NCBI GenBank assembly: GCA_004431415.1
Contig: QPMI01000022.1
Location: 62,001-126,000, forward strand
From: Cyanophora paradoxa
Lineage: Eukaryota > Glaucocystophyceae > Cyanophorales > Cyanophoraceae
DNA: 64,000 nucleotides
Direction of reading: 5' to 3'
Shown here piece after piece: positions 36,801 to 47,050 of the stretch (position 1 is the first letter of the stretch; the number at the start of each line of letters is the position of its first letter). Under the pieces are notes generated by a model, which had not been told where the DNA came from, made no database searches, and saw nothing but the letters and a program-made list of their open reading frames with translations. A program made the translations under genes and the position numbers.

Positions 36801-37752
36801 CCGCACGGCCCGGAGCTGCCCCGAGAGCGGCGCGCCGAAGGCCCCGAGGCGGAGGCTGGCCGCCGGCAGGGGCGCCGCGGCCGTCGGGAGCGCGACGGGG
36901 CCCGAGCGGGTCACCGTCCCGTTGAGGGCGACGCTCGCGACGCCGGCGCCGGGGCCCGTCCGCCGCAGCGAGACCGCGAGGTGGCACCTGCGAGCGAGCG
37001 GGCGGCGCCCTAAGTCGCACGCTTCGCTTCGCCGAGCTAGGCTTAGGCGGCTTAGAAAGAGGGATACCAGGAATCTGAGCAGGCGGATAGCAGGCGGGCC
37101 GGCGAGTGGAAGGCGTCCAGCGTCGTCCCGTTCGAGGTCACGTTCAGCCAGACGCACGTGCCCTGCGCGGCGCGGCCGCGGCCTCCTCGTAAGGCGAGGC
37201 GCGCGGGCGCGTGCGGGGGCCGCGGGCGGCGGGCGGCGGACCGGCACGCCGATCTGGATGCTGCGGTACGTCGTGGGCATGTCTCCGAGGCCCACGCTCC
37301 AGCCGCGCAGCGGTCCGCCCGTCGCCGGGTCGCTCCCCGCCACCGCCTCGGCAAGGAGCATGCGCGACCCCGCCGGGCGCCCGCCCGGCACGCGGAACCT
37401 GCGTGCGGGGGTCGGTGGCAGACGGGGGGCGCGCGCGGGGCGCAGGGCGGGCGCACCAGAGCTCTAGAGTGAGCGCCTGGCTGCTGGGGGCGGACAAGAC
37501 GCCGGCGGCCTCGCCCCCGGGGATGGCGGCCTCGGCTCTCGAGGCGGCCCCGTTGAAGCCGAGCGCCGCGCACGCCGGCCGGAGAGCGGCCAGCAGCAGC
37601 ACGAGCGCCGCGAGGGCCGCCAGCGCGCCTGCTGCGATTGCTCCCCGCGCTCTCTGCGGCGGAGTCGCCCAGCGCCGCGGGCCCCAACCTCCGCGCCCGG
37701 AGGCAGCTGCGGCCGGTGGCATCCGAGCCGCAGCTGATGCCCCGCTGCTCAT
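27847..37752 (-). CDS. Multidomain cell-surface receptor: LamG-like, PKD, IPT/TIG, Cys-rich, multipass membrane region
   Basis: The N-terminus has a basic stretch and one hydrophobic helix, GALAALAALVLLLAAL, ending at a likely cleavage site (ACAA/LGF). Extracellular parts in order: LamG-like repeats (CHLAVSLRRTG..VALNGTV; LIRVYVDGTLVHEVG; RLMYIGASTQRTGNGWID; SAEEIRCDFRRAL), a PKD domain (VEWRFGDGASS..GTYVVTATASNG), IPT/TIG domains (GGTRVTLYGRNF; LALSVSNNGGAFF), and Cys-rich GCC2/GCC3-like repeats (GCPPGYESSSYLLPCSPC; CTPCPPRSTSPTGALS). The C-terminal third holds several membrane helices (VAVIALIPVAVAALWV; AAIAIYVCGIPVLLAGLAW; VLLLVIGAAVAFLAAIALHA) interrupted by a cytoplasmic loop with a Gln run (STQQQQQQQQEQ). 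The protein ends LLVDDEGVRPAAAP. It probably binds carbohydrate or matrix and signals through the multipass end; the ligand is unknown. Introns are long and repeat-rich. Individual short exons may be missed. Confidence 0.8.
30103..30292 (-). mobile_element. Introner-like intron with perfect 15-bp terminal inverted repeats
   Basis: The intron following PGQPEYAAMEQ starts GTGCGAACGAAGGGG and ends CCCCTTCGTTCGCAC plus CCGCAG. The two 15-mers (plus strand 30109-30123 and 30278-30292) are exact reverse complements. Upstream exon end GAGCAG and acceptor CCGCAG could be an imperfect target duplication that supplies the AG. This is the structure expected of non-autonomous DNA elements that create introns (introners). 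There is no internal coding capacity. Confidence 0.6.
31311..31507 (-). repeat. Exon-edge echo E2 (donor side)
   Basis: The 32-bp end of the exon coding LSFANLEPQ with its donor (31476-31507) recurs without change 165 bp downstream in the intron (31311-31342). The echo keeps a usable CAG/GTGGG donor. Confidence 0.9.
31594..31900. repeat. Degenerate intronic repeats
   Basis: Motifs ggcggaggccctcgctctcc and agaagaagaag alternate two to three times within a long receptor intron. This is simple sequence expansion with no coding sign. Confidence 0.6.
33546..33716 (-). repeat. Exon-edge echo E3 with a 30-bp minisatellite between the copies
   Basis: The end of the exon coding IACQAP (ggcgcctggcaggcgatggc, near 33695-33716) recurs about 150 bp downstream in the intron at 33546. 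Between them lie three units of about 30 bp (33570-33667), each with aagttagttagttagagag followed by tcgctatctt. Confidence 0.85.
34021..34570. repeat. GATA microsatellites in receptor introns
   Basis: Several runs of gata/tagata at 34027-34050, 34080-34100, 34350-34390 and 34455-34565 flank the PKD exon. They are purely intronic. Confidence 0.85.
34429..34620 (-). repeat. Exon-edge echo E4 (donor side)
   Basis: The 29-bp end of the exon coding FVLSAAYGE (34592-34620) recurs exactly 163 bp downstream inside the intron (34429-34457). The real copy is followed by gtgcgg; the echo is followed by gcccgcc. Confidence 0.9.
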
Positions 37753-38468
37753 TCTCTTCTCCGGCGCATCATGTCTCTTTCCAGCGCCGGAAGCACACGC
37801 CAAACAGTGCCGCAGGGGTCCAGGGGAGCGCCGAGTCGCCGGAAAGTTCAGGCGATAGGGTTGCTTTTCGCCAATCGTCGAGTGCTGGAGAGTGCTGGTC
37901 GGCTCGGCTAAAGCACAGCGTGCAGCGGGCGAATGTATCGATGCCACAGCTGATCGTCGCGTGCTGAACCTACTCAATGTGATTACCTCTAACTAGTAGT
38001 GCGAAGTTGGGCGAGGCCTAGGTGCATGTCACTGGGCTGGAATGCGACATGACCGACAAGAACAGTTATGCGTGCTCATGCAGATCACAGCTGCATGCGC
38101 CAAGCCGAGCTGCTTGGCGTTGGATCTGGATAGGGTCGCCAACGCTGATCCTGGACCGGAACGGGGCCCTAACCCTGGCTCAAGCGAGGTGACGATATCG
38201 ATCCGCCGGGTGATCGATTACCGGACGATTGCCTCTGGTGCCTGACTCGCGCGCCGGGATCCGCTGGCAGAGCGGCGCCGCAGGGTCAGCTCCGGGGTAG
38301 GCGCGCTGCCTGCAGGCTGCAGCTGGAAGAAAATAATGACATCACCTTTAATTTGACCCCTCTGTAGTGATCTGTACCCCCTCTTGAGCAACCACCGCAA
38401 CAGCGGAAGCGGCCAGAGCCCCCCGATCGATCATTTCGCGCTCTTCAAGGCCGATCCCACCGCCCTGC
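37753..38468. promoter_or_regulatory. Divergent promoter region between receptor and FKBP genes
   Basis: About 715 bp, GC-poorer toward the middle (37960-38340). Both flanking genes point away, so both promoters should be here. No standard motif is recognised. Confidence 0.5.
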
Positions 38469-39475
38469 ATGGCCGTTAGCATCACGCCCGATGGTGGCAT
38501 TACAAAGAAGATCCTAAAAGACGGCACTGGCCCCAGCCCTGTCTCCGGCAACGTCTGCGAAGTGCATTATACGGGCTACCTTCCAAGCGGGGATCAGGTT
38601 TGCCCTCATTTCGAGGCGTACGCGTCCGATCCGTATGCTGACGCTTGCGGCACGCTCACGATCAGTTCGACTCCTCCGAAGCGACCGGTTCGCTGGCCTG
38701 GGGACGTCCCGCCCGCCCCCTCCCTCCTGACGCGTGCTCCCGCCCCGCCCCGCCCCTGCAGGCTATCCGTTCCAGTTCGACCTTGGCAAGGGGAAGGTCA
38801 TTCAGGCATGGGACCTCGTCGTGCCTACAATGAAGAAGGGCGAGCGATGCGAGTTGATCGCCGCGCCCCAGTACGGTTCGTCCGCGCACATTGGGCCGCC
38901 CCACCCGCCGGCGCTGCACCTGACGTCCGCGTCCCTCAGCGTACGGCGAAGAGGGCTGTGAAGGTCCGATCAGCCACCGGCCCTGAACGAATCTAGCGAA
39001 TCGCTGACGTCGGCTCGCGCGCGCGACGGACAGGCGACCCCCCGATCCCGCCGAACACGCAGCTCCGCTTCGTCATGGAGCTCCTCGACTTCAAGTCGAC
39101 CGCGGGCCGGTGCGCGCGCGTAGCGGGCGGGCTTCGAACGCGCCCGCGGCCTGCGACGCTGACCCCGCGCGCGCTCGATCGCGCTCGGGGCGGCAGTACG
39201 GCGAAGACGATGAGCGACGACAGGGAGCGTCTGGCGCAGGTCCGTCCGATTCCGCTCTGCCGCAGCTCGAGCTTCGCCGGCTGCGTGCCGCTCAATCCGC
39301 TCAGATCCGACGGGAGCGGGAGGAGGCGCTGAAGAAGCGGGAGCAGGACAAGATCGACGCGGCCGCCAAGAAGGCGGCGGCGGCGCCCGAGCCCGCCGGT
39401 GCCGCGGCCGGCGCCAAAGGACCCGTTTACGCCGGGCACTCCAAGCCGGGCCACGGCGGCCACAAGAAGCACTAG
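38469..39475 (+). CDS. FKBP-type peptidyl-prolyl cis-trans isomerase
   Basis: A single FK506-binding domain catalysing prolyl isomerisation. Exon 1 (38469-38597) reads ITKKILKDGTGPSP and VCEVHYTGYLPSGDQ. Exon 2 is the short FDSSEATG. Exon 3 is YPFQFDLGKGKVIQAWDLVV with KKGERCELIAAPQY. A small exon gives AYGEEGCE, and the next gives DPPIPPNTQLRFVMELLDFK. All core FKBP motifs are present (YTG, FDSS, VIQAWD, YAYGE, IPPN, F.ELL), so it should be active. A charged helix (REREEALKKREQDKID) and a Lys/His tail (GHSKPGHGGHKKH) extend the domain; the tail might bind metal, which is inference. No signal peptide is seen, suggesting the cytosol or nucleus. Confidence 0.95.
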
Positions 39476-39627
39476 CCGGCTCCGTTCGCCCGCGAGGCCC
39501 TAGCTCGAATCTTGTTCTTTTAATCCAGCGATAGATATCAACCAAACGAGGCTCTGTCTGTCTGTCTACGTCCAAAATTGAAGCGTACAACCTTGCGGGC
39601 GCGGCTTGCACAAGCGGGCTCTTGAGC
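39476..39627. other. Short convergent spacer
   Basis: About 150 bp between the 3' ends of the FKBP and AAA genes, including a (CTGT)n-like tract near 39550. It must hold both polyadenylation sites. Confidence 0.5.
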
Positions 39628-42352
39628 TCAGATCCGGCCGCGAGTCTGGCCGGCGGGGCGGGGCGAGCCGTAGGGGGGAGAGCCCGGGGTCGCGGGCCCG
39701 GCCCCGCGCCCCCACTCCTCCTCTTCCTCCTCGTCAAAGTGGAACCCGATGGATCGGGACGGGCTCCTCGCGGCGCCGGCCCCCGCGCCCTCCTTCGCGC
39801 GGGTCTCCTCCAGCGCCCACTGGTACAGCACCGCGGAGGGGAGGGGCATCCCCGCCGGGCTCCGCACGCACAGGCGCGCGCCTTCCCCCTCCAGACTCCC
39901 CCGCGCCAGCTCGTACACAAGCCTAAACCCCCGAAAGGTAAGGAAGGAATGGGAGCAGGAGAGGAAGAGCCGAGGCTCAAGAGCGGAAGAGCGGACCGGC
40001 GCTCGGCGCGGACGGCGGCGTCGCGTATGTTGCGGGCGGAGAGGCCCTCCGAGGCGCGGGCGAGCCGCGCCAGGTCGGCTGGCGGCAGGTGCCGCGCGTA
40101 CTCCTGGGCGATCGCCGCCCGGTCCGCCTCGTTCGGCAGTCCGAACTGCGGGGGGGTACAGCGCCTCAGAGAGAGTCGGGGGGAGAAGAAGAGGGAGGGG
40201 CAATCGCGGGGTACCTCGACGAGGACCTCGAAGCGGGACGTGAGGGCCTGCGGGGGGGGTAGGGGGTGAGGCGGAGGCGAAGGGGGGTACGGCGTTTCGG
40301 CCCGGAGGGAGGGGGGGGGGGTTACGGCGCGCCTCGTCGAGGTCCTGGGGCCGGTTCGTCGCGCCGATGAGGGTAAGCACGCAGGGCGACTCCGCGCTAG
40401 GAAGAGAGAAACGCGTCAGGAACAAGGGCAAAGGCCTGGCCTGGGGGGGGTACGCCGTTGGAGCTTCGTTCGCACCTGTCGAAGCCGTCGAGCTGGCGCA
40501 GGATGATGGACAGGAGGCGGCCCTCCGTCCTGCGGGTTTACCGGGCCCGCTCAGCTGACTTTTCCAAGCTTTTAGAAGCTAAGTGAGGCGGGGGCCGGGC
40601 CGGGCACGCACCCGTGGGACTCGTGAGAGCCGCTCTCGCGCCGCACGACCTGCGGGGCGGGGCGGGGGCAATCGGTGTGGGGCAGGGGTCAAGAAGATGC
40701 TGGCGGGTGCGCACCAACGAGTCGATCTCGTCGACGAAGACGAAGACCTTGTCGCCGAGGGAGCGGGCGAGCTTGAAGAGGCGCGCCAGTCGCGTCTCGG
40801 ACTCTGTTCGAGGGGCGAAATCAGTATCCCCCAGTTTCGCCTCGGCGCGGCGAGGTCGTACCCCCGTGCCACTTGGAGAGGGCGCACTCCGCTGCGACGA
40901 AACAGAATGAGGGGTGAAGAAAGGGGTGCGGGGGGAAACGAGGGGGAGTACCGGATATGTAGACCATGTGGGCGGCGCAGCGGCGGGCGAGGATGCGGGC
41001 GCAGAGGGTCTTGCCCACGCCGGGCTGAGGTCAACGAGGGGTAGGTCAATGTCAGAGCGGGGGGGAGAGCAGTGGCCCGGTGAAGGGTCCTCTTCTACAT
41101 CTTCTTCTACCCCTCTACCCCCCCACTGACCTTTCCCGAGAAGAGGACGGCGCGGGGCACGGCGGGGCCCCCCACCGCCCCGCGCGTGCTCTCCGCGATG
41201 TGCCGCACGACGGCCGCGTGCTGGAAGACCGAGACAAGGGACTCCTCGACCTGGCGAAGCAGAGCAGAGCAGAGCTTAGGAAGGCTTCATTCAGATCCAT
41301 CCCCCCCCCCTTCGTTCGCCCACCTGGGCCTTGACCTCGTCGTACCCCACCCACTCGCCCCACGTGTCCTCCCCGGCGGCCGTCGGGTGCGGCTCGTATA
41401 CGATCGCGCCGGCCGCCTCCAGCTCCCGCACCGCCTCCGCCACGCCGGCCGTCACGGGGCCCCGCTGGTCCGCCCCCGCGCCCCGCGCCCCGCCCGCCGG
41501 CACCCACTCGCCCTCGTCCTCAGATGAGACCGAGCCGCGCGCGCCTGCGTAACCGGCTCCTCAAGAAGGGGGGAAGAAGCGCGGGGGGTGCACGTGTTCG
41601 GGCGCACCGCGGCCGTCGAGGATGAGCCAGGCGACGCGGGGGAGGGCAGACCGCAGGGCGGGTACGAGGTGCTGGAAGAGCAGCGCGGGGCCGGCGACGC
41701 CCAGAAGGGGGTAAAGGATCCAGGAGAGGAAGCCGGTGAGCGGGGCGGAGGAGGCGCGGAGGGCGAGGTGGAGGAGGAGGCCCGGGAGGGCAAGTCGGGA
41801 GAGGGACTGGGCGAGGGCCGCGCCCCGGGGTACGCCGGCGAGGTGGAGCCCGAGGCTGGCCGCAAGCAGGGCCGCCCAGGCGGCGAAGCGGGCCAGGGGG
41901 GGTACCGCGGCGCCCAGGGCGGAGTAGGGCAGCTCGGTCGCGCAGATGGCGACGGCGAGGGCGAGGAGGGCGGCCCGTGCGGGGAGGCGTCCCGCGCGCT
42001 CCTGCACGCGCGAGCGCGCGATGGTCTCGAGCGCGACGCCCACGCCGGCCGCCGCCCAGCCGCGCGCGAAGGGCAGCGTGAGCGTGAATCCGCACGTCGT
42101 CTCCGCTGGCCTGCCGCTGGGGCTGGAGGTCCCTACGGGTCTTCGCGCCGCCGTCGTCGAGGGAACGCAGCTGCCGGTGAAGAATGGGCGGCTGGCGAGT
42201 GCGAGGCGGGGGGCGGGCGCCCGCAGCCGGTCCGCTGCCGGTCCGTGCAGGCTGCAGCTGGGGGCGACCCGTCCCCTCTCCGCTGCCGGCCGAAGACGCC
42301 CCTCACTCGTATGTGTTTGTACGCTGGAAAGCGACTGAACGCCGCGTCCCAT
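39628..42352 (-). CDS. Membrane-anchored AAA+ ATPase
   Basis: The long first exon begins with an Arg/Ser/Ala-rich, acid-poor stretch that could be an organelle transit peptide, then several hydrophobic helices (AALLALAVAICATELPYSAL; LARFAAWAALLAASLGLHLA; LTGFLSWILYPLLGVAGPAL). A soluble part follows with WGEWVGYDEVKAQ spliced to VEESLVSVFQHAAVVRHIA, then the AAA core: Walker A PGVGKTLCARILARR, Walker B KVFVFVDEIDSLV, GRLLSIILRQLDGFD, LTLIGATNRPQDLD (sensor 1 region), SRFEVLVE, and the lid with PPADLARLARASEGLSARNIRDAA. The C-terminus is acidic (HFDEEEEEEWG). It resembles plastid/mitochondrial AAA proteins of the ATAD/katanin-like group; I see no zinc-protease domain, so it is not FtsH. It probably remodels or extracts membrane proteins. 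Confidence 0.8.
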
Positions 42353-42856
42353 GGACGCCGGTAGAGATGGGGGAAGGGCGGCGAACGCGCCCAGCGCGTG
42401 CGCTCTGGGGGGCCTTGCGGCTCCCTGTCTTGAGCTCTCTGATGCGTCAAAGAAAGCTTAAATGCGCCGAACGCGAGCGGCAAGCCAAGCGCTCGCACCC
42501 GCCATGTCGTCTTCCGGTGTCGCGTACACGCCGGGCTTGATCGGCTCTGGGAGGGCTCGAGGGATGGGCTTGAGTCGACTGCGTGCGAGCGTCCGGTTCT
42601 TGTCTCCTTGGTTTGGTTATTCGCTGAGTTGGTAAGTGCGATCGTGCAAGTGCGGTTGCATCCGTCAACCTTCGAGCACGTGTACCCCTCCATCGTCGGC
42701 CGTTGCGAACCTGCAAGCCCCAGCCTCCGGCATAGCTCACGATTGTTGCTGCTAGCTAAAGGCTGCCAAACCACCAAGAGCCGAGCGCCCCCTCCCCCGC
42801 CGTGAGCACGTCGAGGTCGGCATCAACGCCGTCCGAGGCTTGCCGGCCCATAAGGA
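42353..42856. promoter_or_regulatory. Divergent promoter region, AAA and TPPP genes
   Basis: About 500 bp between two divergent starts. No clear TATA box or repeated element is seen. Confidence 0.4.
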
Positions 42857-44607
42857 ATGCTGTCGGCGTCGGAGCGTTTCCACAGACAGCAGGAGAACAA
42901 GATCCTTTACATACCGGGCCTTCCGCTGCGCCACGAGCGGCCGCTGCGCGCCGCCTGGAAGCCCAGCGGGTGGCTGTTCTCCGCCGAGGACTTCTGCCAG
43001 ATCGTCACCGGCTCCAGCTCGGCGCGAGACGTCGAGGCCTTCTGCGCACGATGCGGGACCGCCCCGTCTAGAGGTCCGATCCGATCCGGCCCCGGCCGCG
43101 TCTAGCGGTCCTCGGTCTCATGCCGCTGAGAGCGCGCGCGCGCGCGCAGAGAACATTGGCGGGCGGCACATACAGGTCCTGACGGGGCAGGAGCTCATGG
43201 TCCTCGCCGCTAAGGCGCGTCGGGCCGGGGCGGCTCTGCCTGGGTTTAGCTAACGGCGGGGGCCGGGCGCGCAGGAGGGCCACGACTCGGCCGTCGGCCG
43301 GAGCCTCCAGGAGCAGCTGTACAGCCCCGAGTTCATGGCCTTCATCATAGGGCGCGGCGAGCTGCCGGCCGACTGGCTCGACCCCCTCCCCCCGTCCTCC
43401 TCCGTCGCCGGTGCGAGAAGAGGGGGGGGGGGGGGGACCCGTGTCCGGCCGCGCCCGGGGCCGACTTTGCGTTCGCAGACCGCTCCGTGCGCCTCTTCGA
43501 GCTCTTCTCGTCCTTCGCCTCCTTCGGCAAGGGCAAGGTGGCGCACCCCGGCCTCCCTCCCTCCCCCCCCTCCTCCCCCCCCCCCCACCGACCGGGGTAC
43601 TGCAGGAGGGTTCCGAGTTCCTGGACTCCTCCCAGTTCGCCAAGCTCTGCAAGGCTCGTCCCCCCCCCCCCCCCCCCCCCCCCCCCTCTCCCTCTCCTTG
43701 GATTCAAACCCGTACCCCCCTTCCGGCCCCGCAGGACGCGGGCCTCGTGGACGAGAACTTTCCCATGTCCTCCGTCGACATGATCTTCACCAAAGTCAAG
43801 GCGCGCTTCGAATCGACGTACCCCCTCGGCTCACGTACCCCTGACGATCCATACCCCCCCCCAACACCGCAGAAGAAGCACGAGCGGAAGATCGACTACG
43901 GGCAGTTCGTCGCTTCCCTGCGACTCATCGCCGAGGCGAGCGCACGCCCTATAGCTAGGCCCCGCAGCTGCAGCTCCGTTCCTTCCCTCCCGGAGCTAAA
44001 GCGGGCGGCTGGGCCCCCTGGGGCGGGCGCAGGAGAAGTACTTCGGGGACCCGACGGGCCTCCAGCGCCTCTTCGACGCCCTCGGGGCCCTCCCCGGCCC
44101 CGCCAAGCACTCCACCGTGCCCCGCCCCTGCCTCTAAGAAAACCTCGAGCCTGACTCCTCCGAGCCCGGCAGCGGGTGGCGGCGAAGGGCGTCTTCGCGT
44201 GGCTCACCGACGTCCGGTGCCCCTCCTAAGCTTCCCTTTCGAAAGAGCCGAGCGACTGAGCGACTGACTCGCGATGTGCGGGCGGCGCGGCGCAGGACCT
44301 ACACGGCCCGCCCCCTCCCCTCCCCTCCCCCTGTTCTAGACCTGGCCGGCCCCACTCCTCCGCCCCTGACGCCGGGCGCCGACCGCGCCACAACCGGCAG
44401 GGCGTCTACAAGGAGCGCTTTAACGAGGACGGCACGGGCAAGGGAGGTCCGCCCGCCCCCCTCCCCCCTCGAGCTCGAGCTCGGCGAGCTCATGATCGTG
44501 TCCCAGTGCCGATCAACGGGGATTGCGGCCCCGGGAACGTGAAGACGTACCGGGGCGGCGTCGTGCGGGACCTCTCCCAGATCGTCCGCCCCGACCTCCG
44601 CCACTAG
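42857..44607 (+). CDS. p25-alpha/TPPP-like protein with N-terminal extension
   Basis: A tubulin polymerisation-promoting-protein type microtubule binder, expected in the cytoskeleton or flagellum. The core is clear across small exons: LFELFSSFASFGKGK, EFLDSSQFAKLCK, DAGLVDENFPMSSVDMIFTK, KKHERKIDYGQFVASLRLIA, KYFGDPTGLQRLFDALG, RVAAKGVFAWLTD and GVYKERFNEDGTGKG, ending VVRDLSQIVRPDLRH. The N-terminal exons (KILYIPGLPLRHERPL, GWLFSAEDFCQIVTGSSSAR, HIQVLTGQELMVLAAK, LQEQLYSPEFMAFIIGRGEL) form an extra segment I do not recognise. One intron after VLAAK appears to start GC. A run of 27 C lies in the intron after KLCK. Boundaries of the last two exons are uncertain. Confidence 0.8.
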
Positions 44608-45058
44608 GGCCGGCTCGGCGGCCCGGCCCAGCGGCGCATATGCAGGCCCAGGCCCGCGTGAAGGCCCCGCTAGGCCCCGGGCCAGCCCATGGCCCAGCTA
44701 GCTAGCTAGCCTAAGATCCGGACATATGCCATCGCTGAGCAATGGATATCGATATTGATTATTTAGTAGGTTTTTAGCTTGAACAGCACGATGCTAGCGC
44801 TTCTAGTTCTGAAGACAAAATCACGACCGACGGCATCCAAACCACAGCCACAAGAAGCTAAGCACACAACGTGCAGGACTGCCAACTAGTACTGCAAAGA
44901 AGAATAAACTGAGCGCACGCCGCCCAAGGCATCTAACAGAGAAGAAAATTTGGATACAAGATAGCCGCTGCTAAAGCGATTCGGGAGCTGTGAAGCTCTA
45001 CGAAGCCGAAAGCGGCGGCTATGTGATTCTCTGCCAGACGAAGGAAGGCCACTCCTGT
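44608..45058. other. Convergent spacer
   Basis: About 450 bp. The start is dominated by GCTAGC and GGCC palindromes, then it turns AT-richer. No gene is visible. Confidence 0.45.
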
Positions 45059-46152
45059 TCAACCTAGAACTGAAACAGTGCACTGACTGTACATCGGTAA
45101 AGAGGCGAAGAGGAACCCATTTACAGCGGTTGTCCGCGGAAGAAGAACTGAAAAACGGCACACCACCGGTGCCCAGAAGAAGGAACTCCCAAACACGCTG
45201 ACTACACGCCCCCCGTACGAAGCTGGGCCTCTCAGTTGTCGCTGAAGCGCGGCGCCGGAATCGCAACGGGCGCCGAGGTGGCGCGCAGCGAGCCCTTTGC
45301 GCAAGCCTGTGAGAACACTGCATCTGCAAGCGCTGCGAGCGGCATCAGGGACTCGGATCCATGGGCGCAGAAGAGAGAGGCGACACGCACTTGGTGCTTC
45401 CTCCGCCTCTTCTTCTTCCTCCAGCGAGCTAATGTCGCGCAACGACGTCGACGTCCCCTCCTCGTCTAGCCTGAAAAGATCTGGAGCGCACGCAATCGTT
45501 CGTAAGTGAGGGCGGCGGAGACGCGCAGACGCAGAGCGCAAACCGGTGCGAAGGTTCTCGTTCTTCCCGTGCTTCGTCTCGATGTAGCGTTTGTACAGAG
45601 CCAAGATGCTGTCCAGCGGCGCGGACGATCCCAGCAGCGCGAAGGACGGCCGCTTCACGAACTCGTCCTTCAGCTTCCGCGCTGGTCGCTGCACGGGCGG
45701 CGAGCTAGGCTCTATGCCGCGCTCCGTCCCAAGATCGATCGAATACATGCGTGGCCTGTGCGGTAGCGCCGTGACGTCGTCCCGCTCTTCATGCGAATCC
45801 CCGACCGCAAGAAGAAGATCCTTTTCCAGGAAGGCATCTGCGGCGCCGAAGCCTTGCTCGTACTGCGGGCGGCGGCGAATCCATCAACAAAACGAGACAA
45901 CGACAGCTAAGGCGGGTGCCCCACCTCCGCGTTCTTCGGGACGGACGAAGCGTGCCTCTTCTCTTTGGCGCCCTCTCGCAGGTTCATCGCCTCCAGCACG
46001 TCTCCGTGAAGTCCTGATGCAGGCGACCTCGACCACATTGCCAGTCGGACGAATGCTGCGGCGTGCGAGGCGAGCGTTGTGCCGTTCTTTCCCTCGCCGC
46101 TGGATCCCGACGGTGTGCTGTTAGGGCTTATCTGAGCCCTAGAACCGAGCAT
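45059..46152 (-). CDS. Hypothetical protein
   Basis: I do not recognise this protein. A first exon ending HASSVPKNAE (donor gtggggc) can be spliced to YEQGFGAADAFLEKDLLLAV, followed by RMYSIDLGTERGIEPSSPPV, ARKLKDEFVKRPSFALLG and LDSILALYKRYIETKHGKNE. An acidic stretch follows (SLRDISSLEEEEEAEEAP). Beyond that the composition looks less protein-like, so the true end may involve another intron. The splice joins are clean and the residues are charged and balanced, which supports a real gene. No membrane segment or known catalytic motif is seen. Confidence 0.5.
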
Positions 46153-47050
46153 TAGTTACGTGCACCGCACAGAATGCGACAGGACGCCGGCGGGCGGCAG
46201 CGTGCAGCGAACGAACCGGTGCAGGTCTTCAGGGGCATCATGGCCGCGGCCGCGCTGCTTCCGCTGGCCGTGCCGCTGAAATCTAGACAACGGGAGCATC
46301 TCTGTGTGAAGCTCCCTGAGCCGCCGCCGAGCCGATAATGGACGGCCGGGCGCCGCCTGTTGAGAAAGGCGGCTCACTCGGCCGCGAACGAAGTGACGAG
46401 GGTATCCGGTTGCCCCCGTACCCCGAGCAGCGGCAACTCCCATACCCCCCGAAACCCCCGCCGGGCCCGCCCGTATCGAAGATCATCGAACGCAGTCCGC
46501 GCACTCGCCAGGCGGATCCCGGATCGTCGGAGGTGCAGTCGGATCGGCCCGCATTCGTTTCTCGCTCTAGTCCGGCCCGAGCGAACGTGGAGAGCATCTG
46601 ACCGCAGCGAAGCTGCCAGGCTGGCAGCCCGCGCTCCCGGCAGGCAGCCCCCGGATCGTATCACGCGCTCGTTTCCCGCCCCGGCCCGGCTAAGCTCAAG
46701 GCGAACGCGGCGATCCATCAGCGCAGGCAGCTCCTGCGCTCGCCATGTCACCCTCGGATCGTTGAGGTGATGCAATAGCGTTGGAGCCAGCTCGTTTCCC
46801 GCCCCAGTCTGGCCCAGGCGAACGCGACGCCGGCGAGCCATTTGATCGTACGCGTGCGTAGTTGCGCGCGCGCCCTGCAGCTGCAAGCTGCGGTAGTACT
46901 GCAGCTCCAGCGCGCTCGCAATCGTCTCTCCCTCGGGCTTAAGCTGCGCAGCGAGCTGCAGCTGCGTGCATGCAGCTGCGCATGCCTTAAGCTTGATATC
47001 TGTTCTCCATAGGGCGAACCAGCGAGGCCAGCTATCGCGAGCGTATATCC
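46153..47050. other. Divergent spacer with degenerate repeats and dense palindromes
   Basis: About 900 bp upstream of two divergent genes. From 46550 to 46830, a unit like cgtttcccgccccggcccgg...gcgaacgcg recurs about three times with divergence. From 46860 to 47100 the sequence is packed with CTGCAG, AGCT, GCATGC and GCGC palindromes. The WD40 gene promoter must lie here. Confidence 0.55.
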
